Below, one piece after another: positions 25,322 to 33,578 of a DNA stretch of 40,087 nt (positions are counted from its first letter, which is position 1; each line of letters opens with the position of its first letter). Source of the stretch: Saccharofermentans sp. (GTDB lineage Bacteria > Bacillota > Clostridia > Saccharofermentanales > Saccharofermentanaceae); assembly GCA_024682215.1 (NCBI GenBank), contig JAIKZM010000122.1:1-40087 (forward strand), given 5' to 3'. The notes under the pieces were generated by a model. That model had not been told where the DNA came from. It saw only the letters and a list, made by a program, of their open reading frames with translations, and made no database searches. The translations under genes and the position numbers were made by a program.

Positions 25322-27622
25322 ATGGGTGATAAAAAGAGATTTCACATAGACGAACGTTATGTCACCGTCAATCTGACGCTGAGCATAATCATCTATTCGG
25401 TCGTCGTCCCGTTCTGTGTCTATCTGTGCGTGGACAACTACGTTCACGGAAACATGCTTGTCGCAAGATACGCGCTGTTCTGCGCCGTCATGACCGCTTT
25501 GGGAATAGTGTGCTTCTCCATATGCAAGTTCGGAAAAAAGAAACGCCGCTGGCTCATGCATGTGGCGATCAACATCGAGTGCATCGTCTATTGGATCACG
25601 TTCGGATTCTTCCTTTATACCGGAGGTTATGGCGGCACGAGCATATTCCTTCTTTTTGTTGCGGTGCCGGTTGTTTTCTTTTTCTTTAACCTTTCATACG
25701 GTTTCTATTTCTGTTTCGTCTTTTTCGTGTTCATGTGCGTTTATCTGAATTCCCCGCTGAAAGATGCGGGATATCAGTTCCCTGAAGCTTATTACTCGCG
25801 TCTTCCGATGATGTATCTTGCCATTATGATCATGTGTGCCGTTGCCCAGTATGAGACTGTTAAGGCAAAGGTAAAACAGGACAAGGCGATCGGGGAGGCG
25901 AGACGTGCCAGTGAGGCCAAGACAGACTTTCTCGCCAACACCAGTCATGAGATAAGGACTCCGATAAATGCCGTTCTCGGAATGAACGAGATGATCTTAA
26001 GGGAAGCCGTCAAAGCGGAAAAGCTTAAGGATGCAGCTCCCGGGGAGTATCAGGAGGCATTCAGGAAGATAAGGAATTATTCCGGAAATGTTGACAGCGC
26101 AGGCAACAACCTGCTCGCCATAATCAATGACATCCTCGATTTCACGAAGATTGAGGAAGGAAAGATGAACATCGTTGAAGTTGAGTATCAGCTGAGCTCC
26201 GTTATCAATGATGTCTGCAACATGATCTATTTCAAGGCACGTGAAAAGGAACTCGATTTCGTGACCGATGTTGACGAAGACATACCGGACCGGCTTTTCG
26301 GTGACGTGGTAAGAGTCAGACAGATCATCACCAACATTCTCAACAATGCGGTTAAGTACACGGATAAGGGAAGCGTTACCCTGAAGGTGTACGGAAGAAA
26401 GAACGGGAAGAGTCCTGACGGAAAAGACATGCTCGAACTCATCGCTGAGGTGACCGACACCGGTATCGGCATCAGCGAAGAAGATCTCGGAAAGCTCTTC
26501 AGGAAGTTTGAAAGAGTGGATCTTCAAAGGAACAGCACAAAGGAAGGCGCCGGACTCGGCCTTGCCATTTCGAAGATGCTCCTGGACATGATGCACGGAA
26601 CCATTACGGTAAAGAGTACATACGGGAAGGGTTCAACTTTTACGGTGACGATCCCGCAGGTTGTCCTGTCTGAAGAAGCCGTCGGTAATTTCAAGGAGAA
26701 ATTCGAAAAGAGCATAGATTCGAAAAAGACGTATCACGAAAGCTTCAGAGCATCGGATGCCAGGATACTGATAGTCGATGACACAAGAATGAATCTGATC
26801 GTTGCCACGGAATTCCTCAGGGAGACGAAAGTCCGCATCGATACCGCTTCAGGCGGAAGGGAGGCCGTGGAACTTGCGCTGAAAAATCCTTACGATGTGA
26901 TCCTTATGGACCAGAGAATGCCTGAAGTGGACGGTGAGGAGGCATTCCGCAGGATCAGGAGCCATAAGGACGGCCCGAATGCGAATACCCCTGTCATATG
27001 CCTTACCGCAGATGCTGTAGTCGGAGCAAGGGAAAGATATCTTTCGAAGGGCTTTAACGACTATCTGACCAAGCCGATCGACAGCACCTATCTTGAGAGG
27101 ATGCTGAAGAAATACATTCCTGCGGAAAAGATAGAGATCGTAACCGAAGAAGAGAAGGCCGCCTCTCGCCTTGAAACTGACGGGAAGGCTGAAAATCCGG
27201 TCCTTAAGGCACTTGAGAAATGCGGTATAGATACTTCAAGAGGGTTGGAGAACTGCTCGCAGGATGAACGATTCTATCTGACCATCCTGAAGGAATATGT
27301 TAACGCATCAGAAGAAAAGAAGGCTGAACTTGCAAAATCCCTGGCTTTAGGAAATCTCAGGAACTATGAGATAATCATTCACTCAATAAAGAGCACATCT
27401 GCAACCATAGGTGCAGATGTGCCGTATAAACTCGCTCAAAAACTTGAATCGGCAGCCAAGGAAAATGACCTTGACCGTGTCCTTGCGGATCACGAGGGAT
27501 TTCTTACCGAATATAACAAGGTGCTCGACGCCGCAGGATCAGCTGTTAAGGATCTGGACGATCCGGATGAAGACGACTTTGGTGACGACGGAGTAATGGA
27601 GTTTGCCCCTGATCCGGATTGA
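25322..27622 (+). CDS. hybrid sensor histidine kinase with receiver and HPt domains
   Basis: A 766-residue membrane phosphorelay protein. Residues 20-180 form about six membrane helices without a large external loop, so it senses within or at the membrane. The kinase follows: the phospho-acceptor His209 in TSHEIRTPINAVLGM, the ATP-binding N-box near ILNNAVKYTDKG, DTGIGIS and GAGLGLAIS. A receiver has its phosphoryl Asp530 in VILMDQRMPE and a Lys in YLTKPID. A C-terminal HPt domain has His687 in IIHSIKSTSATIG. All four steps of a His-Asp-His relay are present except the final response regulator, which is not seen nearby. GGAG lies five bases before the ATG. Confidence 0.93.
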   Translation: MGDKKRFHIDERYVTVNLTLSIIIYSVVVPFCVYLCVDNYVHGNMLVARYALFCAVMTALGIVCFSICKFGKKKRRWLMHVAINIECIVYWITFGFFLYTGGYGGTSIFLLFVAVPVVFFFFNLSYGFYFCFVFFVFMCVYLNSPLKDAGYQFPEAYYSRLPMMYLAIMIMCAVAQYETVKAKVKQDKAIGEARRASEAKTDFLANTSHEIRTPINAVLGMNEMILREAVKAEKLKDAAPGEYQEAFRKIRNYSGNVDSAGNNLLAIINDILDFTKIEEGKMNIVEVEYQLSSVINDVCNMIYFKAREKELDFVTDVDEDIPDRLFGDVVRVRQIITNILNNAVKYTDKGSVTLKVYGRKNGKSPDGKDMLELIAEVTDTGIGISEEDLGKLFRKFERVDLQRNSTKEGAGLGLAISKMLLDMMHGTITVKSTYGKGSTFTVTIPQVVLSEEAVGNFKEKFEKSIDSKKTYHESFRASDARILIVDDTRMNLIVATEFLRETKVRIDTASGGREAVELALKNPYDVILMDQRMPEVDGEEAFRRIRSHKDGPNANTPVICLTADAVVGARERYLSKGFNDYLTKPIDSTYLERMLKKYIPAEKIEIVTEEEKAASRLETDGKAENPVLKALEKCGIDTSRGLENCSQDERFYLTILKEYVNASEEKKAELAKSLALGNLRNYEIIIHSIKSTSATIGADVPYKLAQKLESAAKENDLDRVLADHEGFLTEYNKVLDAAGSAVKDLDDPDEDDFGDDGVMEFAPDPD

Positions 27623-27625
27623 GGA

Positions 27626-27925
27626 TCACTGGATCGTGAGGATATCGGAGAATCCGGTTACGTCGAAGATCTCCTTGACCTCTGATGAAACGCCGGAGAT
27701 AACCATTGTTCCCTGCTTGTTCATGGTCTTCTGAGAAGAAAGAAGAACTCTTAATCCGGCACTTGAGATATAGTCGAGTTTTGCAAGATCGAACTTCAGA
27801 GCGGTAACTCCGCCGAGAGCATTGTTGAGCTCGGCTTCGAGCTGGGGAGCTGTGGTGGTATCGAGTCTGCCTTCGAGAATGACTTTAAGGTCACTGCCGT
27901 TTACGTTCTTTGTGATGTTCAACAT
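27626..27925 (-). CDS. STAS-domain anti-sigma-factor antagonist
   Basis: A 99-residue SpoIIAA/RsbV-like protein. The phosphorylatable Ser is in YISSAGLRVLLS near residue 55, and GRLDTTTAPQLE near residue 18 is typical. In partner switching it is phosphorylated by an RsbW-type kinase and reactivated by a PP2C phosphatase. Both activities are encoded in the single protein upstream (27967-29934), 41 bases away on the same strand. AGGAGG precedes the ATG. It is paralogous to the STAS gene at 32804 and ends three bases from the convergent kinase gene. Confidence 0.93.
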   Translation of the reverse strand: MLNITKNVNGSDLKVILEGRLDTTTAPQLEAELNNALGGVTALKFDLAKLDYISSAGLRVLLSSQKTMNKQGTMVISGVSSEVKEIFDVTGFSDILTIQ

Positions 27926-27966
27926 AGTTGATCCTCCTGATATGTTTTCCTTAATTAATTACTTGA

Positions 27967-29934
27967 TCAAAATCCTTTTTTGATGGTCAGACGATTCTGG
28001 TTGTCTTTGTATTCATAAGAGACGTCATCCATGCTCTTCTTGACCATGAAGATCCCGAGTCCTCCGATAGGCCTTTCCTCAGCAGAAAGAGTGATATCGG
28101 GATCCTCGTTCTTGAGCGGGTCATAGGGTGTACCCTGATCTATGAAGGTGATGCTGACGGCACTGTTGGCTTTGTCGGCCTCGATCTGTATTACCGCCTC
28201 ACCGTCACCGGAAGGATATGCATAGTGAGCGATGTTTACAAAAATCTCTTCTATTGCGACATCGATCTGCATCTGGGCTTTAATGTTGCAGTCCATAGAT
28301 TCCAGGATCGAATCCGCAAAAGATAAGACTTTATCGAGTTCTGAAATGTCTGCTTTTATTCTTAGCTCTTTCATTTCAACGCCCGCCTTTCCGGATCTGA
28401 TAGGTCCATTATACTTTAAACTCAGCATCGTTATATCATCGAACTGCTCGGTGCCTCCCGAAAATCTTAAGATGCTGTCGCTTACATTTTTGTTTAGCAG
28501 TGTCACATCCCCGTTAAATGGCAGGTTCAACGCGCTTGTAAGACGCTGCTCTCCGTATAGTTCGTGTTTGCTGTCGTTCGCTTCGGTTACTCCGTCTGTG
28601 TACAGATATATGATATCACCGGGAGACAGAGTTGTCTTATGTTCTTCGTAGACGATACCCTCCATGCAGCCCAGCGGAGGGGAGTGATGCTCCTTGATGA
28701 GCTCAAACCGCTTGCCGCTTTTGCATACGGCGGGGTACTCGTGTCCCGCATTGGCATATCTGTATTCTCCCGTTGAAAGCGTCAGGACACCGATATAAGC
28801 GGTAACGAACATGTCCAAATCGTTGTTCTCGCAGAACTGGTCGTTGACTGAAGCGAGTATCTTGGCGCAGTCCCTGAAATCGGTAAGTCCTCTGTTCTTG
28901 ATAAGTGTCTTGGTGACCATCATCATGAGCGCTGCAGGGATACCTTTGCCCGAAACGTCAGCGATAGTAATTACAAGATGATTGTCATCCGGCATGTAGA
29001 AATCGTAGAAATCGCCGCCGACTTCTTTTGCGGGGTTCGTTGATGCGTGAAGATCGAATTCCTTCCTTTCGGGATACGGAGGGAAAGAATGGGGAAGCAT
29101 GCCCGTCTGGATCATTGTGGCCATGCGAAGCTCGTTCTCGGAGATCGAACGTTCCCTGCTCTGTATGACGTTAAGAACGCAGTACATGAGGAGCAGTACG
29201 AGCATAATGACAGGAGAGGAGATCGACAGTCCGAAAGTGAATATCGCAAGGATTCCGGATGCAAGCGGGAAAAATGCATACATGTAAAGGATGACGATCT
29301 GGTAAATCTTGAACCTCTTTCTTGCAAGGAAGACCAGGAAAAGAGTTAATACCATGCCGGCATAAGCGTAAAGATCAGATAACAGATACAAAGGTCCGCG
29401 GTGATAGTGACCGTCTGCCGCGATGTAGAAATAGAATCCGTAGCCGAGGTTTATTATTCGAAGTATCACGGCGCCGAGAAGTCCTATTGCCATGAACATG
29501 TTGACTATCCTGATCTCGCGCTGCCTGAGATCGAGATAAGATACTACGTAGCGCCAGAAAAGATATGTCATTACCGGCGCGCTCATGTAGTAGAAGGTGT
29601 TGGCGATGGCATTGATATACGCCTGTGAGGGATCACCGTCAACGAGCCAGCAGATCTCATCCAGGAAAGCCGAACAGAAGCATGCTATCAAAAGGAGAAG
29701 ATAGGCGGTCAGGTTTTTGCGGTTCCTCGATCTGTCTATCGTACTGACGATAAAGAGGACATAACCCAGCGCCATGCTGCAGATATCGGCCGTGATATTG
29801 ACGATGCTCATGACCGGCAGGCCGCTGTTGGTACGGACGAGGTTAAACTTCAATATTCCGATCACGATGACCGTGGCAAAGAAAAATGATCCCAGCACCG
29901 TACTGAGCTGATTATGTTTTTTACCTACCGACAT
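27967..29934 (-). CDS. membrane PP2C (SpoIIE-type) phosphatase fused to RsbW-like kinase domain
   Basis: A 655-residue protein. The N-terminal 270 residues hold about seven to eight membrane helices. A PP2C/SpoIIE phosphatase (about 290-500) follows, with metal-binding GGDFYDFY and ADVSGKGIPAALMM, and a later YTDGVTEA. The C-terminal domain (about 520-655) is a GHKL ATPase of the RsbW/SpoIIAB type (IDVAIEEIFVNIAHYAYP, then GGLGIFMVKKSMD). Phosphatase and kinase for an anti-sigma antagonist are thus in one chain, controlled by a membrane sensor. Its target is probably the STAS protein encoded next. GAGGT precedes the ATG at 29934. Confidence 0.92.
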   Translation of the reverse strand: MSVGKKHNQLSTVLGSFFFATVIVIGILKFNLVRTNSGLPVMSIVNITADICSMALGYVLFIVSTIDRSRNRKNLTAYLLLLIACFCSAFLDEICWLVDGDPSQAYINAIANTFYYMSAPVMTYLFWRYVVSYLDLRQREIRIVNMFMAIGLLGAVILRIINLGYGFYFYIAADGHYHRGPLYLLSDLYAYAGMVLTLFLVFLARKRFKIYQIVILYMYAFFPLASGILAIFTFGLSISSPVIMLVLLLMYCVLNVIQSRERSISENELRMATMIQTGMLPHSFPPYPERKEFDLHASTNPAKEVGGDFYDFYMPDDNHLVITIADVSGKGIPAALMMMVTKTLIKNRGLTDFRDCAKILASVNDQFCENNDLDMFVTAYIGVLTLSTGEYRYANAGHEYPAVCKSGKRFELIKEHHSPPLGCMEGIVYEEHKTTLSPGDIIYLYTDGVTEANDSKHELYGEQRLTSALNLPFNGDVTLLNKNVSDSILRFSGGTEQFDDITMLSLKYNGPIRSGKAGVEMKELRIKADISELDKVLSFADSILESMDCNIKAQMQIDVAIEEIFVNIAHYAYPSGDGEAVIQIEADKANSAVSITFIDQGTPYDPLKNEDPDITLSAEERPIGGLGIFMVKKSMDDVSYEYKDNQNRLTIKKGF

Positions 29935-29962
29935 ACATACCTCTGATTACAGCATATATAGA

Positions 29963-29968
29963 ATTATA
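29963..29968 (-). promoter_or_regulatory. -10 element for the PP2C/RsbW-like gene
   Basis: The minus strand reads a perfect TATAAT about 30 bases before the ATG at 29934. The -35 region is weak. The rest of the 174-base divergent gap to 30108 is AT-rich, with a T9-rich stretch and no other clear signal. Confidence 0.4.
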
Positions 29969-30108
29969 ACCGCAAACGCATGCATATGGATTTCTAAAAA
30001 GTAAATTTTTTTTATTTATATATTGTTTGATTACAGTCTGTTCACGCATCGCGTTCTTCCCGTGTGTTATTATCAAAGCAGTAAAAGAAGCGTCTGCCGG
30101 AGGCATCC

Positions 30109-30528
30109 ATGAAACTCAATTACAAATATGTGCGTATCCAGGGCCAGGAACTTGCCGCTAATACCATGTATGCCAAAGGCATATTCAGTATGTGCTGGCA
30201 GCTTATTCAGAATGATGTCATGGATGAAGAGGATGTCGGCCTTTTCAAAGAGATAGATTCATGGTTTGCCGAGAACCTTCCCTGGCCGCCGCAGTGCAAG
30301 AACAGGGAACTGGTCGTTTGTTTTTTCAAGACAGAGAACACCGAGGAAATGATGAAGATGATACGCCCGGCGCTCTGGCTGCTTGAAAAGTACAATCATC
30401 CGTATTATCTCGTTTACACGAATTCCCCCGGCGAGATAGTTTATGAAGACAAATACCAGGTCGTTGTCAGAGTGTCCGGAAAGCTGGATATAGAAGATGT
30501 CCAGCCGAGCTGGTCACCGGAAGAATGA
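30109..30528 (+). CDS. hypothetical protein
   Basis: A 139-residue soluble protein of mixed character with conserved-looking aromatics (SMCWQLIQND; ENLPWPPQCKNRELVVCFF). No family is recognised. There is no signal peptide or membrane segment. CCGGAGG precedes the ATG. It is divergent from the PP2C/RsbW gene and its stop codon abuts that of the CstA-type gene exactly (TGA-TCA). Position suggests a possible link to the signalling block, but nothing in the sequence shows function. Confidence 0.55.
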   Translation: MKLNYKYVRIQGQELAANTMYAKGIFSMCWQLIQNDVMDEEDVGLFKEIDSWFAENLPWPPQCKNRELVVCFFKTENTEEMMKMIRPALWLLEKYNHPYYLVYTNSPGEIVYEDKYQVVVRVSGKLDIEDVQPSWSPEE

Positions 30529-31953
30529 TCAGGTATCGGTTTGTTTTCCTGACTTGGCGAGGATTACGGCGTAGATAACGAAAGCAGTTGCCGCAGCGGC
30601 GATCCCCGCGGGATAACCGAACTTTGTTGAGAGCTTGAAACCTTCCTGTGCGACAAGTATATATGTGACCGACACTGCCGTCATGAATGTTGCGGGAAGC
30701 GCGGTAATGAGCGAAGCGAGCTTATTCTTGTGAGTCTTGAGCAGATAAGATGTAGAGACCCAGAGCGCGATCATCGCAAGTGTCTGGTTGCTCCATGAAA
30801 AATAACGCCAAAGCACGTTGAAATCAAGCTGTGTGAGGACTGCGCTGATACCGAGCAGAGGGAGGGTGATTAGAAGCCTGAACTTGATCTTCTTCTGGTC
30901 TAACTTTGTCCATTCGGCGAGGATCAGTCTTGCACTCCTGAAAGCTGTATCGCCGGAAGTGATCGGGCAGACGACAACGCCTATGATCGCGAGAAAGCCT
31001 CCGATATCACCTAACATATCCTTGCTGATCTGATATACGGTTCCCGACTGTCCGAGGTTCGAGAGAGCGTCCTGGAGCATATGCGTTCCACCGTAGAAAG
31101 CTACACCTGCCGCAGCCCAGATAAGAGCGATCACCGACTCGATTATCATGGCGCCGTAGAAGACCGTGCGGCCGTTCTTTTCGTTCATGATGCACTTGGA
31201 CATCATTGGTGACTGAGTTGCGTGGAAGCCTGAGATTGCGCCGCATGCGACCGTTACGAACATGAACGGCCAAACAGGAAGATTATCCGGATGAAGATTT
31301 GAAAGCGTTATCTCTGGAATGTTGTACTGCGGAAGGAATATGATGCCTCCGGCGATAGAGACCGCCATGATTATGAGTATTACGCCGAATACCGGATAGA
31401 GCTTGCCGATGACTTTGTCGACGGGCAGGAGGGTAGCAAGAACATAATAGATCAGGATGACCACGATCCAGAAGGTCTTGTTCAGGAAATTCGGAATCAG
31501 GCTGGAGATAAGCGCCGCGGGACTCGTTACGAATACAGTTCCTGTAAGGAGCAGGAGCAATATCGAAAAGATACGCATTATGTAAAGTGCAGGCTTGCCG
31601 AGATAGATGCCTGAAAGTTCGGCAATGGAAGCTCCCTGGTTTCTTTCGGAGATCATGCCGCACATGTAATCGTGTACCGCACCGCCAAGGATGGAACCGA
31701 ATACTATCCAGAGGAAAACCACCGGGCCGAAACACGCGCCCATCAGGGCACCGAAGATAGGACCGGTGCCGGCGATGTTCAGGAGCTGGATCAAAAGGGC
31801 TTTCCAGGTCTTGATCGGAACGCAGTCTACGCCGTCGTTGATCTCGACAGCAGGAGTCTTTCTGCCATCCGGCCCGAAGACCTTTTCGGTGATGTGGCCA
31901 TAAGTGAAGAAACCTATCAATAAAACTACCAAGGAAACCAGAAAAGAGATCAT
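30529..31953 (-). CDS. CstA-family carbon starvation/pyruvate or peptide transporter
   Basis: A 474-residue membrane protein with many hydrophobic helices. Family motifs include the opening VKTWKA-like stretch (VPIKTWKALLIQLLNIAGTG near residue 44), PIFGALMGACFGPVVFLWIV, GAVHDYMCGMISERNQGAS, and GFHATQSPMMSKC near residue 245. Its length fits the short Firmicutes CstA form rather than the roughly 700-residue E. coli protein. CstA proteins import pyruvate or peptides during carbon limitation; which applies here cannot be told. AAGGAG lies eight bases before the ATG. A VanX-like dipeptidase gene lies 31 bases upstream on the same strand and probably forms an operon with it. Confidence 0.9.
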   Translation of the reverse strand: MISFLVSLVVLLIGFFTYGHITEKVFGPDGRKTPAVEINDGVDCVPIKTWKALLIQLLNIAGTGPIFGALMGACFGPVVFLWIVFGSILGGAVHDYMCGMISERNQGASIAELSGIYLGKPALYIMRIFSILLLLLTGTVFVTSPAALISSLIPNFLNKTFWIVVILIYYVLATLLPVDKVIGKLYPVFGVILIIMAVSIAGGIIFLPQYNIPEITLSNLHPDNLPVWPFMFVTVACGAISGFHATQSPMMSKCIMNEKNGRTVFYGAMIIESVIALIWAAAGVAFYGGTHMLQDALSNLGQSGTVYQISKDMLGDIGGFLAIIGVVVCPITSGDTAFRSARLILAEWTKLDQKKIKFRLLITLPLLGISAVLTQLDFNVLWRYFSWSNQTLAMIALWVSTSYLLKTHKNKLASLITALPATFMTAVSVTYILVAQEGFKLSTKFGYPAGIAAAATAFVIYAVILAKSGKQTDT

Positions 31954-31984
31954 GTGTGCTTCTCCTTATCCGCTAACGATATAC

Positions 31985-32644
31985 TTATTTCTTGAGATAC
32001 TGTGACGATACCGGAAACTCGAAATATGTGTCCGGATAAGGTTCATCTTTCAGAGTAAAATGCCACCATTCACAGTCGATCGGGTTGAATCCGTTCCTGA
32101 TCATGGCGTTCCTGAGTGTCATCCTGTTCTCATACTGCTCTCCGGTGAGGTCTTTGTAATCGGGATGTGATTTCTCATCGAAAAGATCGAACGGACTTCC
32201 CATGTCGACTTCCTTTCCGGTCTTCATATCAAAAAGAGTAAGGTCTATCGTGCTCCCGCGGCTGTGGGAAGAGAGCTTGGCGATGTAACCCTTTGCGAAG
32301 AGCTCGTTCTTTTCAAGATCGGGATAGAAATACTGTTTCATCCTGATATCCTGATCCTCGATGCCCCAGAGGACAAAATGCTTTACCGCACAGGCAGGCC
32401 TGTATGCATCGAATACCTTTAATCTGTATCCCTGCACGAAAAGCTCGTTATAGACTGCCTTTACCGCTCTTGCGGCTTCCACGGAAAGGATCGCGCAGGG
32501 TTCCTCATACCCGTCGATGCGGTCACCGATGAAATTATAAGTAGAGAAATAGCGGATCTCCTGGATTATTCCGGGGACGAGATCGGTCAAAAGGACAAAT
32601 CCCGAAGGATCCATGGCAGGGTTATTATGATATTGGGTTCTCAC
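31985..32644 (-). CDS. D-alanyl-D-alanine dipeptidase (VanX/DdpX-like, peptidase M15D)
   Basis: A 219-residue zinc dipeptidase. Zinc and catalytic residues are visible as SSHSRGSTIDLTL (His127, Asp134) and CEWWHFTL (Glu192, His195), with an Arg in DAYRPACAV (Arg82) that fits the VanX transition-state Arg. It hydrolyses D-Ala-D-Ala, here more likely for wall turnover or nutrition than vancomycin resistance, because no vanH, vanA or vanRS genes are near. Pairing with a CstA-type transporter fits scavenging of dipeptides. The start is GTG, supported by GAGGTG five bases upstream. No signal peptide, so it is cytoplasmic. Confidence 0.9.
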   Translation of the reverse strand: MRTQYHNNPAMDPSGFVLLTDLVPGIIQEIRYFSTYNFIGDRIDGYEEPCAILSVEAARAVKAVYNELFVQGYRLKVFDAYRPACAVKHFVLWGIEDQDIRMKQYFYPDLEKNELFAKGYIAKLSSHSRGSTIDLTLFDMKTGKEVDMGSPFDLFDEKSHPDYKDLTGEQYENRMTLRNAMIRNGFNPIDCEWWHFTLKDEPYPDTYFEFPVSSQYLKK

Positions 32645-32673
32645 AGTACACCTCGTATATCACGTTTTCTGTT

Positions 32674-32682
32674 AGTATAGCA
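32674..32682 (-). promoter_or_regulatory. extended -10 promoter of the dipeptidase/CstA operon
   Basis: On the minus strand TG-C-TATACT forms an extended -10 about 30 bases before the GTG start at 32644. The -35 is weak. Confidence 0.5.
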
Positions 32683-32716
32683 GACGGAAAATGCTTTTCC
32701 CCCGTTATTAAAATGA

Positions 32717-32725
32717 GTTAACAAG
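32717..32725. promoter_or_regulatory. GTTAACAAG, candidate operator upstream of the STAS-exporter operon
   Basis: GTTAACAAG here is the exact reverse complement of CTTGTTAAC at 38547-38555, upstream of the cargo gene. Each copy also has TTGCTT or its complement nearby. This may be a binding site for the TetR-type regulator at 37973, but the core is short and could recur by chance. Confidence 0.3.
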
Positions 32726-32764
32726 CAATTTACTCTTTTAAAACAAAAGAACTTGATAATTTAG

Positions 32765-32770
32765 TATAAT
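32765..32770 (+). promoter_or_regulatory. -10 element of the STAS-exporter operon
   Basis: A perfect TATAAT lies 33 bases before the STAS start at 32804. The -35 region (AAACAAA or TTTTAA) is weak, so activity may depend on a regulator. Confidence 0.5.
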
Positions 32771-32803
32771 GTAAGCAATCTATCTAACAGGAGAAAATGA
32801 ATT

Positions 32804-33100
32804 ATGGAAGCAATTATTAATAAAGACAATGAGAAGCTTACTGTAGAAGTCAGCGGACGTCTTGATACACTTACCGCACCTGAGTTTGAGAGCAAGGTTG
32901 AGCCTCAGCTCGAAGGGATCAAGGAACTCGTGATCGATCTCAAGGACCTTGAGTATATCTCAAGTGCAGGTCTGCGTGTTCTCATGTGCTTCGTAAAGAT
33001 AATGCAGGAGCAGGGTGAGATGAAGGTCATTAACCCCAACGAAGTCGTCATGGACGTCTTCAGCCTGACAGGATTTGATTCCATTCTGAATATTGTATAA
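32804..33100 (+). CDS. STAS-domain protein at the head of the exporter operon
   Basis: A 98-residue SpoIIAA/RsbV-like anti-sigma-factor antagonist, a clear paralogue of the gene at 27626: both carry GRLDT.TAP near residue 18 and YISSAGLRVL near residue 55, where the phosphorylatable Ser lies. AGGAG precedes the ATG. The adaptor gene follows after 37 bases on the same strand with no terminator between, so the STAS protein is probably co-expressed with the exporter. It may be a further target of the PP2C/RsbW-like protein at 27967. Confidence 0.9.
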   Translation: MEAIINKDNEKLTVEVSGRLDTLTAPEFESKVEPQLEGIKELVIDLKDLEYISSAGLRVLMCFVKIMQEQGEMKVINPNEVVMDVFSLTGFDSILNIV

Positions 33101-33137
33101 GACCGGAACAGTGCTTTGTTCATGAGGATTGAGTAAT

Positions 33138-33578
33138 ATGTCATCCGGGGAACAGTCTTTATTCAGAAAAGAAACGATTGACCGTATCTCCTCTCCGGAG
33201 GATCTTACCGATTATCTTAAGGTGACGAATCCCGGGATATGGATCGTTTTAATTGCCGTCATAGTTCTTTTGGGCGGCATTTTTGCGTGGTCATGTGTAG
33301 GAACACTGGAGACAACCGCTAAAGCAAAGGTTGTCGTATCCGGCCATACTGCCGTAGTTGTGACCACGGACAATGCGAAGATCGCTCAAGGCATGATACT
33401 GCGGGTATCCGGCGAGAGCGTGAATATCACTTCCGTACGCGCGGATGAGTACGGAAGGCCGGTCGGAACAGTTGAAGTGAATCTTCCTGACGGAAGTTAT
33501 GAAGGCATTGTCGTGACAGAACAGACGCATGCCATAGATTTCCTATTAAGAGCTGGAGAAACTGATGTCGGCAGGTAA
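33138..33578 (+). CDS. very short NHLM-type (HlyD-like) secretion adaptor
   Basis: A 146-residue protein. Its N-terminus (LFRKETIDRISSPEDLTDYL, then the VTNPG segment) and following transmembrane helix (about residues 33-54) resemble the start of NHLM bacteriocin-system secretion proteins, which are membrane fusion adaptors. The long coiled-coil and most of the barrel are missing; only a small beta-rich extracytoplasmic part of about 90 residues remains. In a Gram-positive cell no outer membrane must be bridged. The ATG at 33138 is preferred over an in-frame TTG at 33129 because GAGG lies about ten bases upstream. It overlaps the next gene by 14 bases. Confidence 0.7.
   Translation: MSSGEQSLFRKETIDRISSPEDLTDYLKVTNPGIWIVLIAVIVLLGGIFAWSCVGTLETTAKAKVVVSGHTAVVVTTDNAKIAQGMILRVSGESVNITSVRADEYGRPVGTVEVNLPDGSYEGIVVTEQTHAIDFLLRAGETDVGR

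Noticed and set aside
31985..32644. glycopeptide resistance cluster
   Set aside because: Only the VanX-like dipeptidase is present, without ligase, dehydrogenase or VanRS-type genes.
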